Shown here in pieces: positions 8,880 through 16,971 of a DNA stretch of 33,787 bases. The notes under the pieces are model-generated. The model was not told where the DNA came from. It made no database searches and was given only the letters and a program-made list of their open reading frames with translations. Positions within the stretch are counted from its first letter, which is position 1. Every line of letters begins with the position of its first letter. Source of the DNA: Acidobacteriota bacterium. GTDB lineage: Bacteria > Acidobacteriota > Terriglobia > Bryobacterales > Bryobacteraceae. The stretch spans positions 1-33,787 of the forward strand of contig QHXW01000120.1 of NCBI GenBank assembly GCA_003223115.1, written 5' to 3'. The position numbers and the translations under genes were made by a program.

Positions 8880-9938
8880 TTACATTGATTCTAGCCGCCC
8901 CAGCGCCCAGCGCGCGTGCACGGCAACGAGGGCATCCTGGGACTGGGCCATCTTTTCGAGAGGCTCGCGGAATCGTGGCGAACCCTGGTTGCCCATCGCT
9001 ACCGCCACATTGCGCAGAAAACCGGAGTAGCGCGCTCGTTTCACCGGACTGTGGCGAAACATTTCGCGGAATTCTTCTTCATCGATCCCGGCCAGCCGTT
9101 CGAGCGGCGGCGCGAAGTGCTCCGGAATAAACGCCGGCTCGCTCGTCACTGGCGCGCGCTCGTTCCACGGGCAAACGTCCTGGCAGATATCACAGCCGAA
9201 CACGTGATGCCCCATGTGAGGGCGCATTTCTTCCGGAACCGGGCCGCGCAATTCAATCGTGAAATAAGCGATACACCGCCGTGAATCGATGACGTATTCC
9301 GGTCCTTCAGGGGCACCCGTTGGAATAATCGCCGCAGTGGGACATGCCTCGATGCAGCGCGTGCAGGTGCCGCAGCGGTCCGGCGGCGGCGCATCAGGAT
9401 CGAGAACCAGCGACGTCAGCAGCTCTCCCAGAAAAAACCACGAGCCCATCTCTTGATTGATAAGACAGGTATTCTTCCCGATCCAGCCCAGGCCCGCGCG
9501 CCGCGCATAAGCACGTTCCAGCAGCGGGGCCGTGTCCACGCAAACCTTCCACTCGAAAGATTCCGGCACCTGTACGCTCAGTTTTTCCCGCAGCCGTTCC
9601 AGGCCCGACCGCACTATGTCGTGATAGTCCTCGCCCCAGGCGTAGCGTGAGATCCACGCCAGTTCTTTGCCGTCCAGGCGATTGGAGTACGGCTCGGGAC
9701 CGTTGTACAGCTTGCCGACGCAAATGACGGACTTTGCCGAAGATAGTAGATGGCGCGGGTCGTTGCGCAGGTCCGCGCGATGATCGGTCAAGTAGCGCAT
9801 CTCTCCCGCGTATCCGTTCTCCACCCAGCGGTGGAAGTAACCGGATTCTTCGAGCGGCAGCGCCTGTGCCGCGCCGGCGAGTTCGAACCCGCATTCGCGC
9901 GCCAGTTGCCGGATCAATAGAGAGCTGAGAACGTTCAC
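8880..9938 (-). CDS. queG: Epoxyqueuosine reductase
   Basis: QueG performs the last step of queuosine synthesis, reducing epoxyqueuosine to queuosine in the wobble position of GUN-anticodon tRNAs, using cobalamin and two [4Fe-4S] clusters. The 352-residue sequence shows the cobalamin-binding N-terminal part with VDTAPLLERAYA (134-145), whose aspartate D135 is the likely proton donor. It also has a ferredoxin-like double cluster: C189, C192, C195, C199 (CGTCTRCIEACP) and C249, C252, C256 (CDICQDVCPWN). The final 50 residues form the usual short helical C-terminus. The start is GTG (9936-9938) with a weak ribosome binding site. Other queuosine genes are not in the window. The upstream region, shared with the divergent Nramp gene, contains an 18-bp palindrome. 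Confidence 0.95.
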   Translation of the reverse strand: MNVLSSLLIRQLARECGFELAGAAQALPLEESGYFHRWVENGYAGEMRYLTDHRADLRNDPRHLLSSAKSVICVGKLYNGPEPYSNRLDGKELAWISRYAWGEDYHDIVRSGLERLREKLSVQVPESFEWKVCVDTAPLLERAYARRAGLGWIGKNTCLINQEMGSWFFLGELLTSLVLDPDAPPPDRCGTCTRCIEACPTAAIIPTGAPEGPEYVIDSRRCIAYFTIELRGPVPEEMRPHMGHHVFGCDICQDVCPWNERAPVTSEPAFIPEHFAPPLERLAGIDEEEFREMFRHSPVKRARYSGFLRNVAVAMGNQGSPRFREPLEKMAQSQDALVAVHARWALGRLESM

Positions 9939-9968
9939 ACCCGTATTTCAGTTTCCCATGCTTGCGTG

Positions 9969-9986
9969 ACTTAACTATAGTTAAGT
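9969..9986. promoter_or_regulatory. Perfect 18-bp palindrome, candidate operator
   Basis: ACTTAACTATAGTTAAGT is a perfect 9+9 inverted repeat with no spacer. It sits immediately upstream of, and overlaps by one base, the -10 hexamer of the Nramp gene, filling the space after a possible -35 (TTGCGT, 9962-9967). A bound dimeric regulator would block RNA polymerase. Given the downstream gene, a Mn/Fe-responsive repressor of the MntR/DtxR or Fur type is the obvious guess; no regulator gene is nearby. Confidence 0.75.
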
Positions 9987-9991
9987 ATGAT
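9986..9991 (+). promoter_or_regulatory. -10 box of the Nramp-UspA gene
   Basis: TATGAT is followed by six bases and then the in-frame TTG at 9998. The expected transcription start therefore coincides with the start codon, suggesting a leaderless mRNA. Confidence 0.55.
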
Positions 9992-9997
9992 AGAAGC

Positions 9998-11908
9998 TTG
10001 TCGGACATCACTACCACTGTGGCAGCGCGCCAGCCGTCTTTGGCCGAAGTGCACTCGACGGTGCCCACTTCACAACTTAGCATCTGGCGGCGCATGTTCG
10101 CATTCGCAGGCCCTGCATATCTGGTGAGCGTCGGCTACATGGATCCGGGCAACTGGGCTACCGACCTCGAAGGCGGCGCGCGCTTCGGATATCAACTGCT
10201 TTGGGTGCTGGTCATGTCCAATGCCATGGCCGTCCTGCTGCAGACCTTGAGCGCTCGGCTCGGCATCGTGCGCGGGCGGGATCTCGCCCAGGCCTGCCGC
10301 GAGACCTATCCGCGCTCCGTCACGTATGCGCTCTGGATATTGTGCGAGGTGGCCATTGCCGCCTGCGATCTGGCTGAAGTCCTGGGCGCCGCCATCGGCC
10401 TTAACCTGCTGTTTCACATTCCGCTGCTGGTCGGCGTATTGCTCACCGCCGCTGATACGCTGCTGGTGCTCTGGTTCCAGCGCTTCGGCATCCGCATCAT
10501 CGAAGCCTTCGTCCTTGCGATGATTACCATCATTGCTGCCTGCTTTTGCATCGAGATTTTTCTGGCAAAACCCGCCTTTTCTGAAATGGCCACCGGTCTC
10601 ATCCCGCGGCTTACGGCGCAGAAACTCTACATCACCATCGCGATCCTGGGCGCAACGGTGATGCCGCACAATCTTTATCTGCATTCGGCCCTGGTGCAGA
10701 CTCGCCGCATTGGATCGAGTAATGCGTCCAAACGTGTGGCCTGCCGCTTCAATCTCGTGGATTCCGTCGTTGCGCTCAACGGAGCTCTTCTGGTCAACGC
10801 AGCCATTCTGGTTGTGGCTGGCGCCGTCTTCTTTAAGCGTCACATCATTGTGACCGAGATCCAGCAGGCGCATTTGCTGCTGGCTCCGCTGCTGGGAACT
10901 TCGGCAGCCGGCGCGGTGTTCGCCATTGCGCTGCTGTGCTCCGGACAATCGTCCACGCTCACTGGCACCCTCGCCGGACAAATCGTGATGGAGGGGTTCA
11001 TTAATATCCGAATGCGCCCTTGGCTGCGGCGTCTGGTGACGCGCAGTTTTGCTATCACCCCAGCCGCGCTCACCATCTACTTCGCCGGCGACAAGGCCAC
11101 ATATCAACTGCTGATCCTCAGCCAGGTGATTCTCAGCATGCAGCTTCCTTTCGCCGTGATCCCGCTGATTCACTTTACAAGCGACCGGCGGCGCATGGGT
11201 GAGTTCGCGAATAAGCTTTGGGTGCTCGTACTGGCGTGGATCTCGGCTGCCGTGATCGTGGTCCTCAACATCTGGGTGGTGGTCCAGATATTGACAGGAT
11301 GGCTCGAAGCGGCCGGACGCTTCCGTGGCCTGGTCCTGACATTGCTTGTGCCGCTGTCTGCGAGCATCGGCTTGCTGCTCGTCTGGGTGGCGGCAGAACC
11401 GCTGCTGACCCGCTGGGGCATTCGCTTTGGCCGCGCTCCCATCACATTGCCGGTAACGGCCAGCGCCGTCGTCGAGAACCCTGTCTATAAGAAGATCCTC
11501 GTCCCGCTCGATCACACCGAGCTCGATCGCCAAGCCATTGCACACGCCGCTTCTATGGCCAAAGTGCATCATGCGAAACTCTATCTGCTCCACGTCGAAG
11601 AAGACGTGACCAGCCAGATCTACGGATCGCTCAGCTCCACAGCCGAAGTTGAAGCCGGACGCCAGTATCTGGACACGATCGTTCAGTCTTTGCAGGAACA
11701 ATCCATCGATGTCGAGACCGTGGTGGTGTACTCGTCCAAGCCCAATCGCGAAATCGTCCGTTGTGCCCGCGAGATTCAGCCCGACCTTCTGGTCATGGGC
11801 GCCCACGGTCACGGAGGGCTCAAGGATCTCATCTTCGGCGCCACTATCAGCTCCGTCCGCCATAAGTTGCGTATCCCCATCCTGGTGGTGCGCGACGGTA
11901 AGAGCTAG
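9998..11908 (+). CDS. Nramp-family Mn/Fe transporter fused to a UspA domain
   Basis: Residues about 30-480 form an Nramp (MntH) divalent metal transporter with many hydrophobic helices. The TM1 metal-binding motif DPGN is at 49-52 and the TM6 motif MPHN at 222-225. These are the residues that bind Mn2+ or Fe2+ in the family. Residues about 498-636 form a universal stress protein domain (KKILVPLDH, then MGAHGHGGLKDLIFGA). Its G-2x-G-9x-G spacing resembles ATP-binding UspA proteins, but Ala follows the last Gly where Ser or Thr is usual. The UspA part would be cytoplasmic and could gate or sense. The start is uncertain: TTG 9998 matches a leaderless transcript, GTG 10019 is an alternative, and TTG 9962 would lie upstream of the -10 box. 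Confidence 0.92.
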   Translation: MSDITTTVAARQPSLAEVHSTVPTSQLSIWRRMFAFAGPAYLVSVGYMDPGNWATDLEGGARFGYQLLWVLVMSNAMAVLLQTLSARLGIVRGRDLAQACRETYPRSVTYALWILCEVAIAACDLAEVLGAAIGLNLLFHIPLLVGVLLTAADTLLVLWFQRFGIRIIEAFVLAMITIIAACFCIEIFLAKPAFSEMATGLIPRLTAQKLYITIAILGATVMPHNLYLHSALVQTRRIGSSNASKRVACRFNLVDSVVALNGALLVNAAILVVAGAVFFKRHIIVTEIQQAHLLLAPLLGTSAAGAVFAIALLCSGQSSTLTGTLAGQIVMEGFINIRMRPWLRRLVTRSFAITPAALTIYFAGDKATYQLLILSQVILSMQLPFAVIPLIHFTSDRRRMGEFANKLWVLVLAWISAAVIVVLNIWVVVQILTGWLEAAGRFRGLVLTLLVPLSASIGLLLVWVAAEPLLTRWGIRFGRAPITLPVTASAVVENPVYKKILVPLDHTELDRQAIAHAASMAKVHHAKLYLLHVEEDVTSQIYGSLSSTAEVEAGRQYLDTIVQSLQEQSIDVETVVVYSSKPNREIVRCAREIQPDLLVMGAHGHGGLKDLIFGATISSVRHKLRIPILVVRDGKS

Positions 11909-12059
11909 TTCGCGGCTCTCAAATACCCCACCGGCACCAAATTCCTAGAGCCTAAAACCCTATTGTTTTGTGACAACTTGCCCCAGCACGTGTCCATCGA
12001 ACACATCAAGGACTCTCCGCGCAGCGTTAAATATATTATTATGAATAGGATCGACTGGT

Positions 12060-12632
12060 ATGGGGAATGCACCACAAAGCCGCATGCGGCGCATATCTCT
12101 TCTCCTACTGTGCCTAGCTCCCTGGTTAGCGCCACTCCAGGGCGCGACTCTGGAGCGGCTCTCACTCGACGACGTGATCCAGAAATCCAGCGACATCGTT
12201 CGCGCCCGCGTGCTGGGCTCGCGCGCCGATTTTCGGGGATCGATGATCTATACCCACTGGAGTCTGCAAGTTTCAGAAAGGCTCAAGGGCGCCGATCAGT
12301 CCACCATCGAGATTCTAGTGCCAGGCGGCAGCGCCTCTGGTTTCCGTCAAGAAGTGCCCGGGGCGCCGCGGCTGGTGCCGGGTCGGGAGTACCTGCTCTT
12401 TCTTTGGACATCCAAGACCGGCTCGCTCTACATCACGGGTTGGGGCCAGGGCGTGTTCAACCTGTCCAAAAACGCCGGCGGTGACCTGATGGCAGGGCGC
12501 GCTGCAACTGGCGAAACCATGCTGGATCCTGCAACCTGGCTTCCGGTTAAGGACGAAGCCATTCAAATGCGCTACTCGGAAATGTTCGCGCGCATTTCAA
12601 CAACGCTAGCGCAGGGAGCCGTCAGACAATGA
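12060..12632 (+). CDS. Small secreted protein of unknown function
   Basis: This 190-residue protein begins with a basic N-terminus and a clear signal peptide (RRISLLLLCLAPWLAPLQGA, about 10-30). The mature part reads as a compact beta-rich domain (SLDDVIQKSSDIVRARVLGS, then SERLKGADQSTIEILVPGGS). The pattern of a bound or released surface domain is common next to secreted metalloproteases in Solibacter-like genomes, but I cannot name a family. An internal ATG at 12084 would give a tidier signal peptide. The gene overlaps the start of the downstream protease by 4 bp (ATGA), so the two are translationally coupled and probably exported together. A TATTAT hexamer near 12034-12042 could be the promoter. 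Confidence 0.72.
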   Translation: MGNAPQSRMRRISLLLLCLAPWLAPLQGATLERLSLDDVIQKSSDIVRARVLGSRADFRGSMIYTHWSLQVSERLKGADQSTIEILVPGGSASGFRQEVPGAPRLVPGREYLLFLWTSKTGSLYITGWGQGVFNLSKNAGGDLMAGRAATGETMLDPATWLPVKDEAIQMRYSEMFARISTTLAQGAVRQ

Positions 12633-15148
12633 AGCGGCCTCGAGCGCGACTGGTACTCGTGGTTTTAACATGGGCGCTCGGTCTTTCACCCGCCGGCGCC
12701 TATTATCACTTCTTGCATTACACCAGCAAGACCGCGCCTTACACCTCCGCCCCCGAGAAATTCGATCTCATTGCGCTTCCCAACAAGACGGTCACCTTCT
12801 TTGTCTCTACCATCGGGCCGAAACAGTTTGCGCTGAACGACGGCTTTCCGTCGCTGCTGAGTCAGATCCGGCAGGCTACGCGGACGTGGGACAGCGTCCC
12901 GACCTCGGATCTCCGCGTCGCCTTCGGCGGTTTACATGACAACGCAAGCCTGGAGAAAACACCGAGCGTAGAACTGGTGTTTGACGACGAGATTCCCCCG
13001 GGATTGCTGGCGTACACGGTTCCCACTTCCGCGAGTGACATGGTCACGCGGCCTGAAGGCCGCTTTTTTCCAATCACGCAATCCATTGTTCATTTCCACA
13101 CCGATCTCACCCAACGCCCCGGCCCCAGCTACACTGACAGCTTCTTCCTTACCGTAGTCCACGAAATGGGCCATGCCCTGGGATTGCAGCACACCTTTAC
13201 TTCCAGCGTCATGTCCACTTCGGTCACCCGGTCAACTTCCGCGCTTCATCCGCTCGATGCCGATGACATCGCCGCCATCTCCCTGCTCTATCCGCGTAAT
13301 TTCGGCGCGGGCACCGGCACAATCACCGGCACTGTGACTGCAGGAGGCCACGGTGTGCATATGGCGTCGGTCGCGGCCTTGCGGTCAAATGCCCCGGCCA
13401 TCAGCGCTCTGACCAATCCAGATGGAACCTATCGCATCGAGGGAGTGCCGCCGGGCAGCTATTTCGTGTACGCGCATCCGTTGCCTCCGACGGCCAACAT
13501 CATTTTGCCGGTCGATCCGGACGGCAACCCGGTCGACGCCGGCGATCCATTTGATGCCGAGTTCTATCCAGGTACCAATCGCATTTCGCAGGCCACTGCC
13601 GTCGTCGTGCGCACCGGATCGTCGAGTGACAAGATCGATTTCTCCGTGAACCCGGCCGCTTCGACGTCCATTTACGACGTTTCGCTGTATAGCTACTACG
13701 GGCAGAACGGCGTTCACCCCGCTTACGTCAACATCGTGCCGGGAGGGACCACGATTGCGGCCGCTGGAAATGGCTTGGGCGCAAGTGGCCAGGCTGCGTC
13801 GGGATTGGGCGTGTCGGTGATCGGATCAGCGTTCATTCCTGCCGGAGGCGTGCGCGGCTACGGAGCCACACCTACTTATCTGGCTATCGATCTGAAACTC
13901 GGTTTGGCTGCCTCTACCGGGCCCCAACACTTTATCTTTTCGCAAGGCAACGGCATGTACGTGTTGCCCAGCGGAGTGAATCTGGTTCAAAACGATCCGC
14001 CCTCCATCGATTCGGTCACACAGGACGCAAATGGAAACGCCGTTGTGACAGGATCCAATTTCAATCAGAACAGCAAGGCGTATTTTGCCGGGCTGCCCGC
14101 GGTCACCAAGGTCCTCGATAGCTCGCACGCGCTCGCCGTGCCGCCGCCCGGAGCCAGCAACCAGCAGGCGGTCGTCACCATGTTCAATAGCGACGGCCAA
14201 AACTCCATGTTCTTCGGTCCTGCGCAGCCGCCTACATTCAATTACGGGACCTCAGCCGCGCAGAGGATTACGTTTTCGCCGAACGTGCTGCCCGCAGGCG
14301 CGCGCGCCATGATCGATATCACCGGTGTGAACACTAATTTCGTGGATGGAATGACCACCATCGGGTTCGGTACAACCGACGTGTTCGTGCGCCGCGTCTG
14401 GGTCTTGAGTCCCAATCACGCGTTGGTGAACGTCAACGTTGCGCCGGCCGCCCAGCCAGGCGCTTCTCTGACCAGCGTCATTTCGGGGTTCCAGATCTTC
14501 TCGCAGCCCGGCGGTTTCCATACGATTTCGGGCGATGCGGACCTGCCTATTGTCGAACCCACGCTCATCAACGGCATCTGGCTTCCGAGCGGCGTTTATC
14601 CCGGGTCCATCGCGAGTCTGTTCGGCCTGAATCTCGGTGGCCCCTCGACCAGAATCACGATTAACGATCAGCCCGTGACGCTCATCTATTCCTCACCGGT
14701 TCAAATCAATCTGATCATCCCAGCCACGCTGCGTCCCGGACCGGCGATCCTCCGGTTGAATAACGGCAGCCGCGACGCATTCCCGGTGGTGATCTCGATC
14801 GATGCGACTCCGCCCGTCATCACGGCGATCGCGAACGCTTCCAACGCAAGCGGTGCCCCCGCACACGGGACTCAGCCCGGCGATGAGTTAAACCTCCTCG
14901 TGACGGGCATAGCACCCCCGAGCAGTCCGGTTGATCCTCAGCGCGTGCACGTCATTGTTGGCGGGCTCGACATTCCCGCCGCGGTTGTCTCGGCAGCGGA
15001 CAATGGCGCCTTCCAGGTACGGATTACCTTGCCCGCGTCCGTGACAACAGGTCAGCGCGTACCCATCACCATCAGCATCGACGGCAAAACCAGCTTGCCG
15101 CTCTACATTGCGATTAATCCGCTTCCCGCGCCTCCACCCGGCAGTTAG
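12629..15148 (+). CDS. Secreted matrixin-like metalloprotease with repeat domains and a Solibacter-type C-terminus
   Basis: This 839-residue protein has a signal peptide (1-25) and a metzincin catalytic domain (about 30-225) with the zinc motif HEMGHALGLQH at 178-188, H178, H182 and H188 being ligands and E179 the catalytic base. SSVMSTS shortly after fits the Met-turn. A carboxypeptidase-regulatory or CnaB-like beta domain follows (about 228-305, GTITGTVTAGG to GVPPGSYFVYAHPL). Then come IPT/TIG-like immunoglobulin-fold segments (about 450-620) and two C-terminal domains (about 640-730 and 735-835). The first of these resembles the TIGR03437 domain seen on many Solibacter secreted proteins. 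The enzyme likely acts outside the cytoplasm on proteins. It starts inside the stop region of the preceding gene (ATGA). Confidence 0.87.
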   Translation: MKRPRARLVLVVLTWALGLSPAGAYYHFLHYTSKTAPYTSAPEKFDLIALPNKTVTFFVSTIGPKQFALNDGFPSLLSQIRQATRTWDSVPTSDLRVAFGGLHDNASLEKTPSVELVFDDEIPPGLLAYTVPTSASDMVTRPEGRFFPITQSIVHFHTDLTQRPGPSYTDSFFLTVVHEMGHALGLQHTFTSSVMSTSVTRSTSALHPLDADDIAAISLLYPRNFGAGTGTITGTVTAGGHGVHMASVAALRSNAPAISALTNPDGTYRIEGVPPGSYFVYAHPLPPTANIILPVDPDGNPVDAGDPFDAEFYPGTNRISQATAVVVRTGSSSDKIDFSVNPAASTSIYDVSLYSYYGQNGVHPAYVNIVPGGTTIAAAGNGLGASGQAASGLGVSVIGSAFIPAGGVRGYGATPTYLAIDLKLGLAASTGPQHFIFSQGNGMYVLPSGVNLVQNDPPSIDSVTQDANGNAVVTGSNFNQNSKAYFAGLPAVTKVLDSSHALAVPPPGASNQQAVVTMFNSDGQNSMFFGPAQPPTFNYGTSAAQRITFSPNVLPAGARAMIDITGVNTNFVDGMTTIGFGTTDVFVRRVWVLSPNHALVNVNVAPAAQPGASLTSVISGFQIFSQPGGFHTISGDADLPIVEPTLINGIWLPSGVYPGSIASLFGLNLGGPSTRITINDQPVTLIYSSPVQINLIIPATLRPGPAILRLNNGSRDAFPVVISIDATPPVITAIANASNASGAPAHGTQPGDELNLLVTGIAPPSSPVDPQRVHVIVGGLDIPAAVVSAADNGAFQVRITLPASVTTGQRVPITISIDGKTSLPLYIAINPLPAPPPGS

Positions 15149-15169
15149 AGTGGACCAGCCCTCCTCGGG

Positions 15170-15175
15170 TATGAT
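15170..15175 (+). promoter_or_regulatory. Candidate -10 box for the GH172 gene
   Basis: TATGAT lies 20 bp before the ATG at 15196. It predicts a leader of about 14 nt that includes the ribosome binding site GGGAGGGA. No good -35 is visible. Confidence 0.5.
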
Positions 15176-15195
15176 GTTTGTTCCTGGGAGGGAGC

Positions 15196-16353
15196 ATGCA
15201 GATTTCGAACGTCCCAAGACGCAGCTTCCTGCGACGCCTTGCCGGGCTTGCAGGATTTTCCGCCGCGGTGGCATCGCCCGGCCCCGCGCAGGGTCAGAGT
15301 CGCGAAGGCTCAGCGGCCGCCGCACTGCCTCGCTACGCGCGCGCTCACAATTACAAATCACTCAAGCAATCCAGCTTCGACCGCTCCGGCGGCAACGCGG
15401 ACTCCTGGCCCATGGCTCCAGGCGCCACGCAAGAACTTTTCAGTTCCTCCGGGCCGGGCGTCATCACTCATATCTGGTTCACCATTGCCGCTGAAAGCGT
15501 GAATCACCTCAAAGAAATCGTGATCCGCGCCCATTGGGATGGAAATTCGAAACCCAGCATCGAAGTTCCCGTGGGCGATTTCTTCGGCCTCAACCTGGGA
15601 CAGTACTTCGTCTACCAATCCGCGTTTCTCAACTGCTCCTCCGTCAAGGCGCTCAACTGTTATTTCTCCATGCCCTTCCGCAAGTCGGCGCGCTTCACGG
15701 CCACTAATGAGAGCGAGCACAAAGTCCACGCGTTTTACTCGAATATTGACTACCAACTGGTGCCTTCCCTGCCCGACGACGCGCTCTATTTTCACGCGCA
15801 ATACCGGCAGGCCACGCCAAACGCGGCGCAAACCACCTCTGACAAGAATCCCGATGGCCGCCAAAATTACGTGTATACGGAGGCCCGCGGCCGGGGCCAC
15901 CTGATGGGCATTACACTCGGCGTGCTGCAGAACACGGATCATTGGATGGGCGAGGGTGACGATATGGTGTTCGTCGATGATGAGACCAAACCGGCGATCG
16001 TGGGTACCGGCTCCGAGGATTATTTTAACGGAGCCTGGGACTTTGGCGGTCGTGACGGCGCCATTCAATTCGCGCACCTCTACAATGGCGCGCCCTTCAT
16101 GACCAATCCGGAGCGCGCCGGCGGCCGCTACTGCCTGTACCGCTGGCACGGCGACAATCCCATCACCTTCTCTCGATATCTGAAGCACTCGATGGAGCAC
16201 GGCCATGCAAACGATCGCGCCGACAATTTCTTCTCGGTGGCGTACTGGTATCAAAGCGAACCGTTCACGGATTTTCCGGCGCTGCCCCCGCCTGCGGCTC
16301 GCATTCCCAACTTGAAAGCAGTGTCCGGACCCGGCGGAGCACAGCCCGTATGA
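15196..16353 (+). CDS. DUF2961 / GH172 glycoside hydrolase with Tat signal
   Basis: The 385-residue protein opens with a twin-arginine signal (PRRSFLRRLAGLAG, then an Ala-rich stretch ending near GPAQGQ). The rest is DUF2961, now glycoside hydrolase family 172, whose founding member acts on alpha-fructofuranosides. Two acidic residues stand 21 positions apart, E253 (GEGDD) and E274 (GTGSEDYF). This matches the spacing I recall for the catalytic Glu pair of the characterised fructanase (270/291). Other family landmarks are the N-terminal GPGVITHIWFT and GDFFGL motifs. The substrate in soil bacteria could be another furanoside or arabinan-like sugar. ATG 15196 has a strong ribosome binding site (GGGAGGGA), which favours it over an upstream TTG. 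It stands apart from the preceding protease by 47 bp. Confidence 0.9.
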   Translation: MQISNVPRRSFLRRLAGLAGFSAAVASPGPAQGQSREGSAAAALPRYARAHNYKSLKQSSFDRSGGNADSWPMAPGATQELFSSSGPGVITHIWFTIAAESVNHLKEIVIRAHWDGNSKPSIEVPVGDFFGLNLGQYFVYQSAFLNCSSVKALNCYFSMPFRKSARFTATNESEHKVHAFYSNIDYQLVPSLPDDALYFHAQYRQATPNAAQTTSDKNPDGRQNYVYTEARGRGHLMGITLGVLQNTDHWMGEGDDMVFVDDETKPAIVGTGSEDYFNGAWDFGGRDGAIQFAHLYNGAPFMTNPERAGGRYCLYRWHGDNPITFSRYLKHSMEHGHANDRADNFFSVAYWYQSEPFTDFPALPPPAARIPNLKAVSGPGGAQPV

Positions 16354-16372
16354 GCATTCATTCCCGTGTCGG

Positions 16373-16395
16373 TAGAATAGGCATTCCTGCCTGTG
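16373..16395. repeat. Dispersed 23-nt repeat, copy 1
   Basis: This unit contains AGGCATTCCTGCCT, a short dyad (AGGCA/TGCCT around TTCC). It is tandem with the next copy at a 26-bp period, between the GH172 and cupin genes. A third, degenerate unit may precede it (16355-16372). Confidence 0.8.
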
Positions 16396-16398
16396 CAG

Positions 16399-16421
16399 TA
16401 GAATAGGCATTCTTGCCTGTG
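16399..16421. repeat. Dispersed 23-nt repeat, copy 2
   Basis: It is identical to copy 1 over 23 nt except for one C-to-T change in the loop (AGGCATTCTTGCCT). It lies 26 bp upstream of the cupin start codon, inside the leader or promoter region. Confidence 0.8.
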
Positions 16422-16447
16422 ATGAAAAATTTCGGGAGAAAACGAAA

Positions 16448-16912
16448 ATGAAGATCCTGGCATTGTTCGCCGCTTCGATAGCCTCCCTCATGGCTGCCGA
16501 TCCAACCGGTTTCGGCCTGTGGAAGAGCGCGGAACTGAAATCACTCGAAAAGAAGCTCGCATCCAAGATGGACGAGAAGAAGAGCCCCGCGTCCGACGCG
16601 CTTGCTAATTATGGCAATCACTCCATCAGCCTGATCCATCGCGAGGTCAGTGGCGAGGCCGAGTTGCATGAAACTCAGGCCGATTTGTTCGTGGTCCAAA
16701 CCGGCGATGCCACAATCATTGTGGGGGGCACCGTGGTCGAACCCCAAACTACGGCACCAAACGAGGTGCGCGGGCCGTCGATCATAGACGGCGAGCGCAA
16801 ACATCTCGGGCCCGGCGACATCATGCACATTCCGCCCAAAACGCCGCACCAATTGCTGCTCGACAAAGGCAAGCAGTTCACTTACGCCATCATGAAGATC
16901 AACGCGGAGTAA
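16448..16912 (+). CDS. Secreted cupin-domain protein
   Basis: This 154-residue protein has a short signal peptide (1-17, ending SLMAA), a charged linker, and one cupin barrel. Cupin motif 1 is read at LHETQADLFVVQTGDATIIVGG (H74, E75, D79) and motif 2 at GDIMHIPPKTPHQLLLD (H127, H134). The barrel probably binds one metal through H74 and H134, but the standard HxH pair of motif 1 is incomplete, so the metal site or activity may be altered. Substrate unknown; small secreted cupins of this kind can bind or isomerise sugars. GGGAGAA before the ATG is a good ribosome binding site. It may be co-transcribed with the GH172 gene 94 bp upstream, although two repeat units lie between them. Confidence 0.85.
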   Translation: MKILALFAASIASLMAADPTGFGLWKSAELKSLEKKLASKMDEKKSPASDALANYGNHSISLIHREVSGEAELHETQADLFVVQTGDATIIVGGTVVEPQTTAPNEVRGPSIIDGERKHLGPGDIMHIPPKTPHQLLLDKGKQFTYAIMKINAE

Positions 16913-16971
16913 CTGGGATCGCGTCCCGGGAGGCTGTTTGAAAAACTCGCCGGAACCGCGTGGCGTTCCTG

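Noticed and set aside
9962-9997. TTG at 9962 as the Nramp start
   Set aside because: It would place the whole palindrome and the -10 box inside the coding sequence. The added residues show no conservation signal that I recognise.
10070-11863. Long open frame of 597 codons antisense to the Nramp-UspA gene
   Set aside because: Composition is rich in His, Gln and Asp with no motifs, typical of a GC-rich shadow frame. The opposite strand has clear Nramp and UspA motifs.
15358-16566. 402-codon frame antisense to the GH172 gene
   Set aside because: It reads through the intergenic repeat copies and has no family features; the opposite strand is a clear GH172 gene.
16953-16970. GGAAC/GTTCC hairpin between the cupin and DinB-like genes
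   Set aside because: Stem is only 5 bp and lacks a T tract, so it is not supportable as a terminator.
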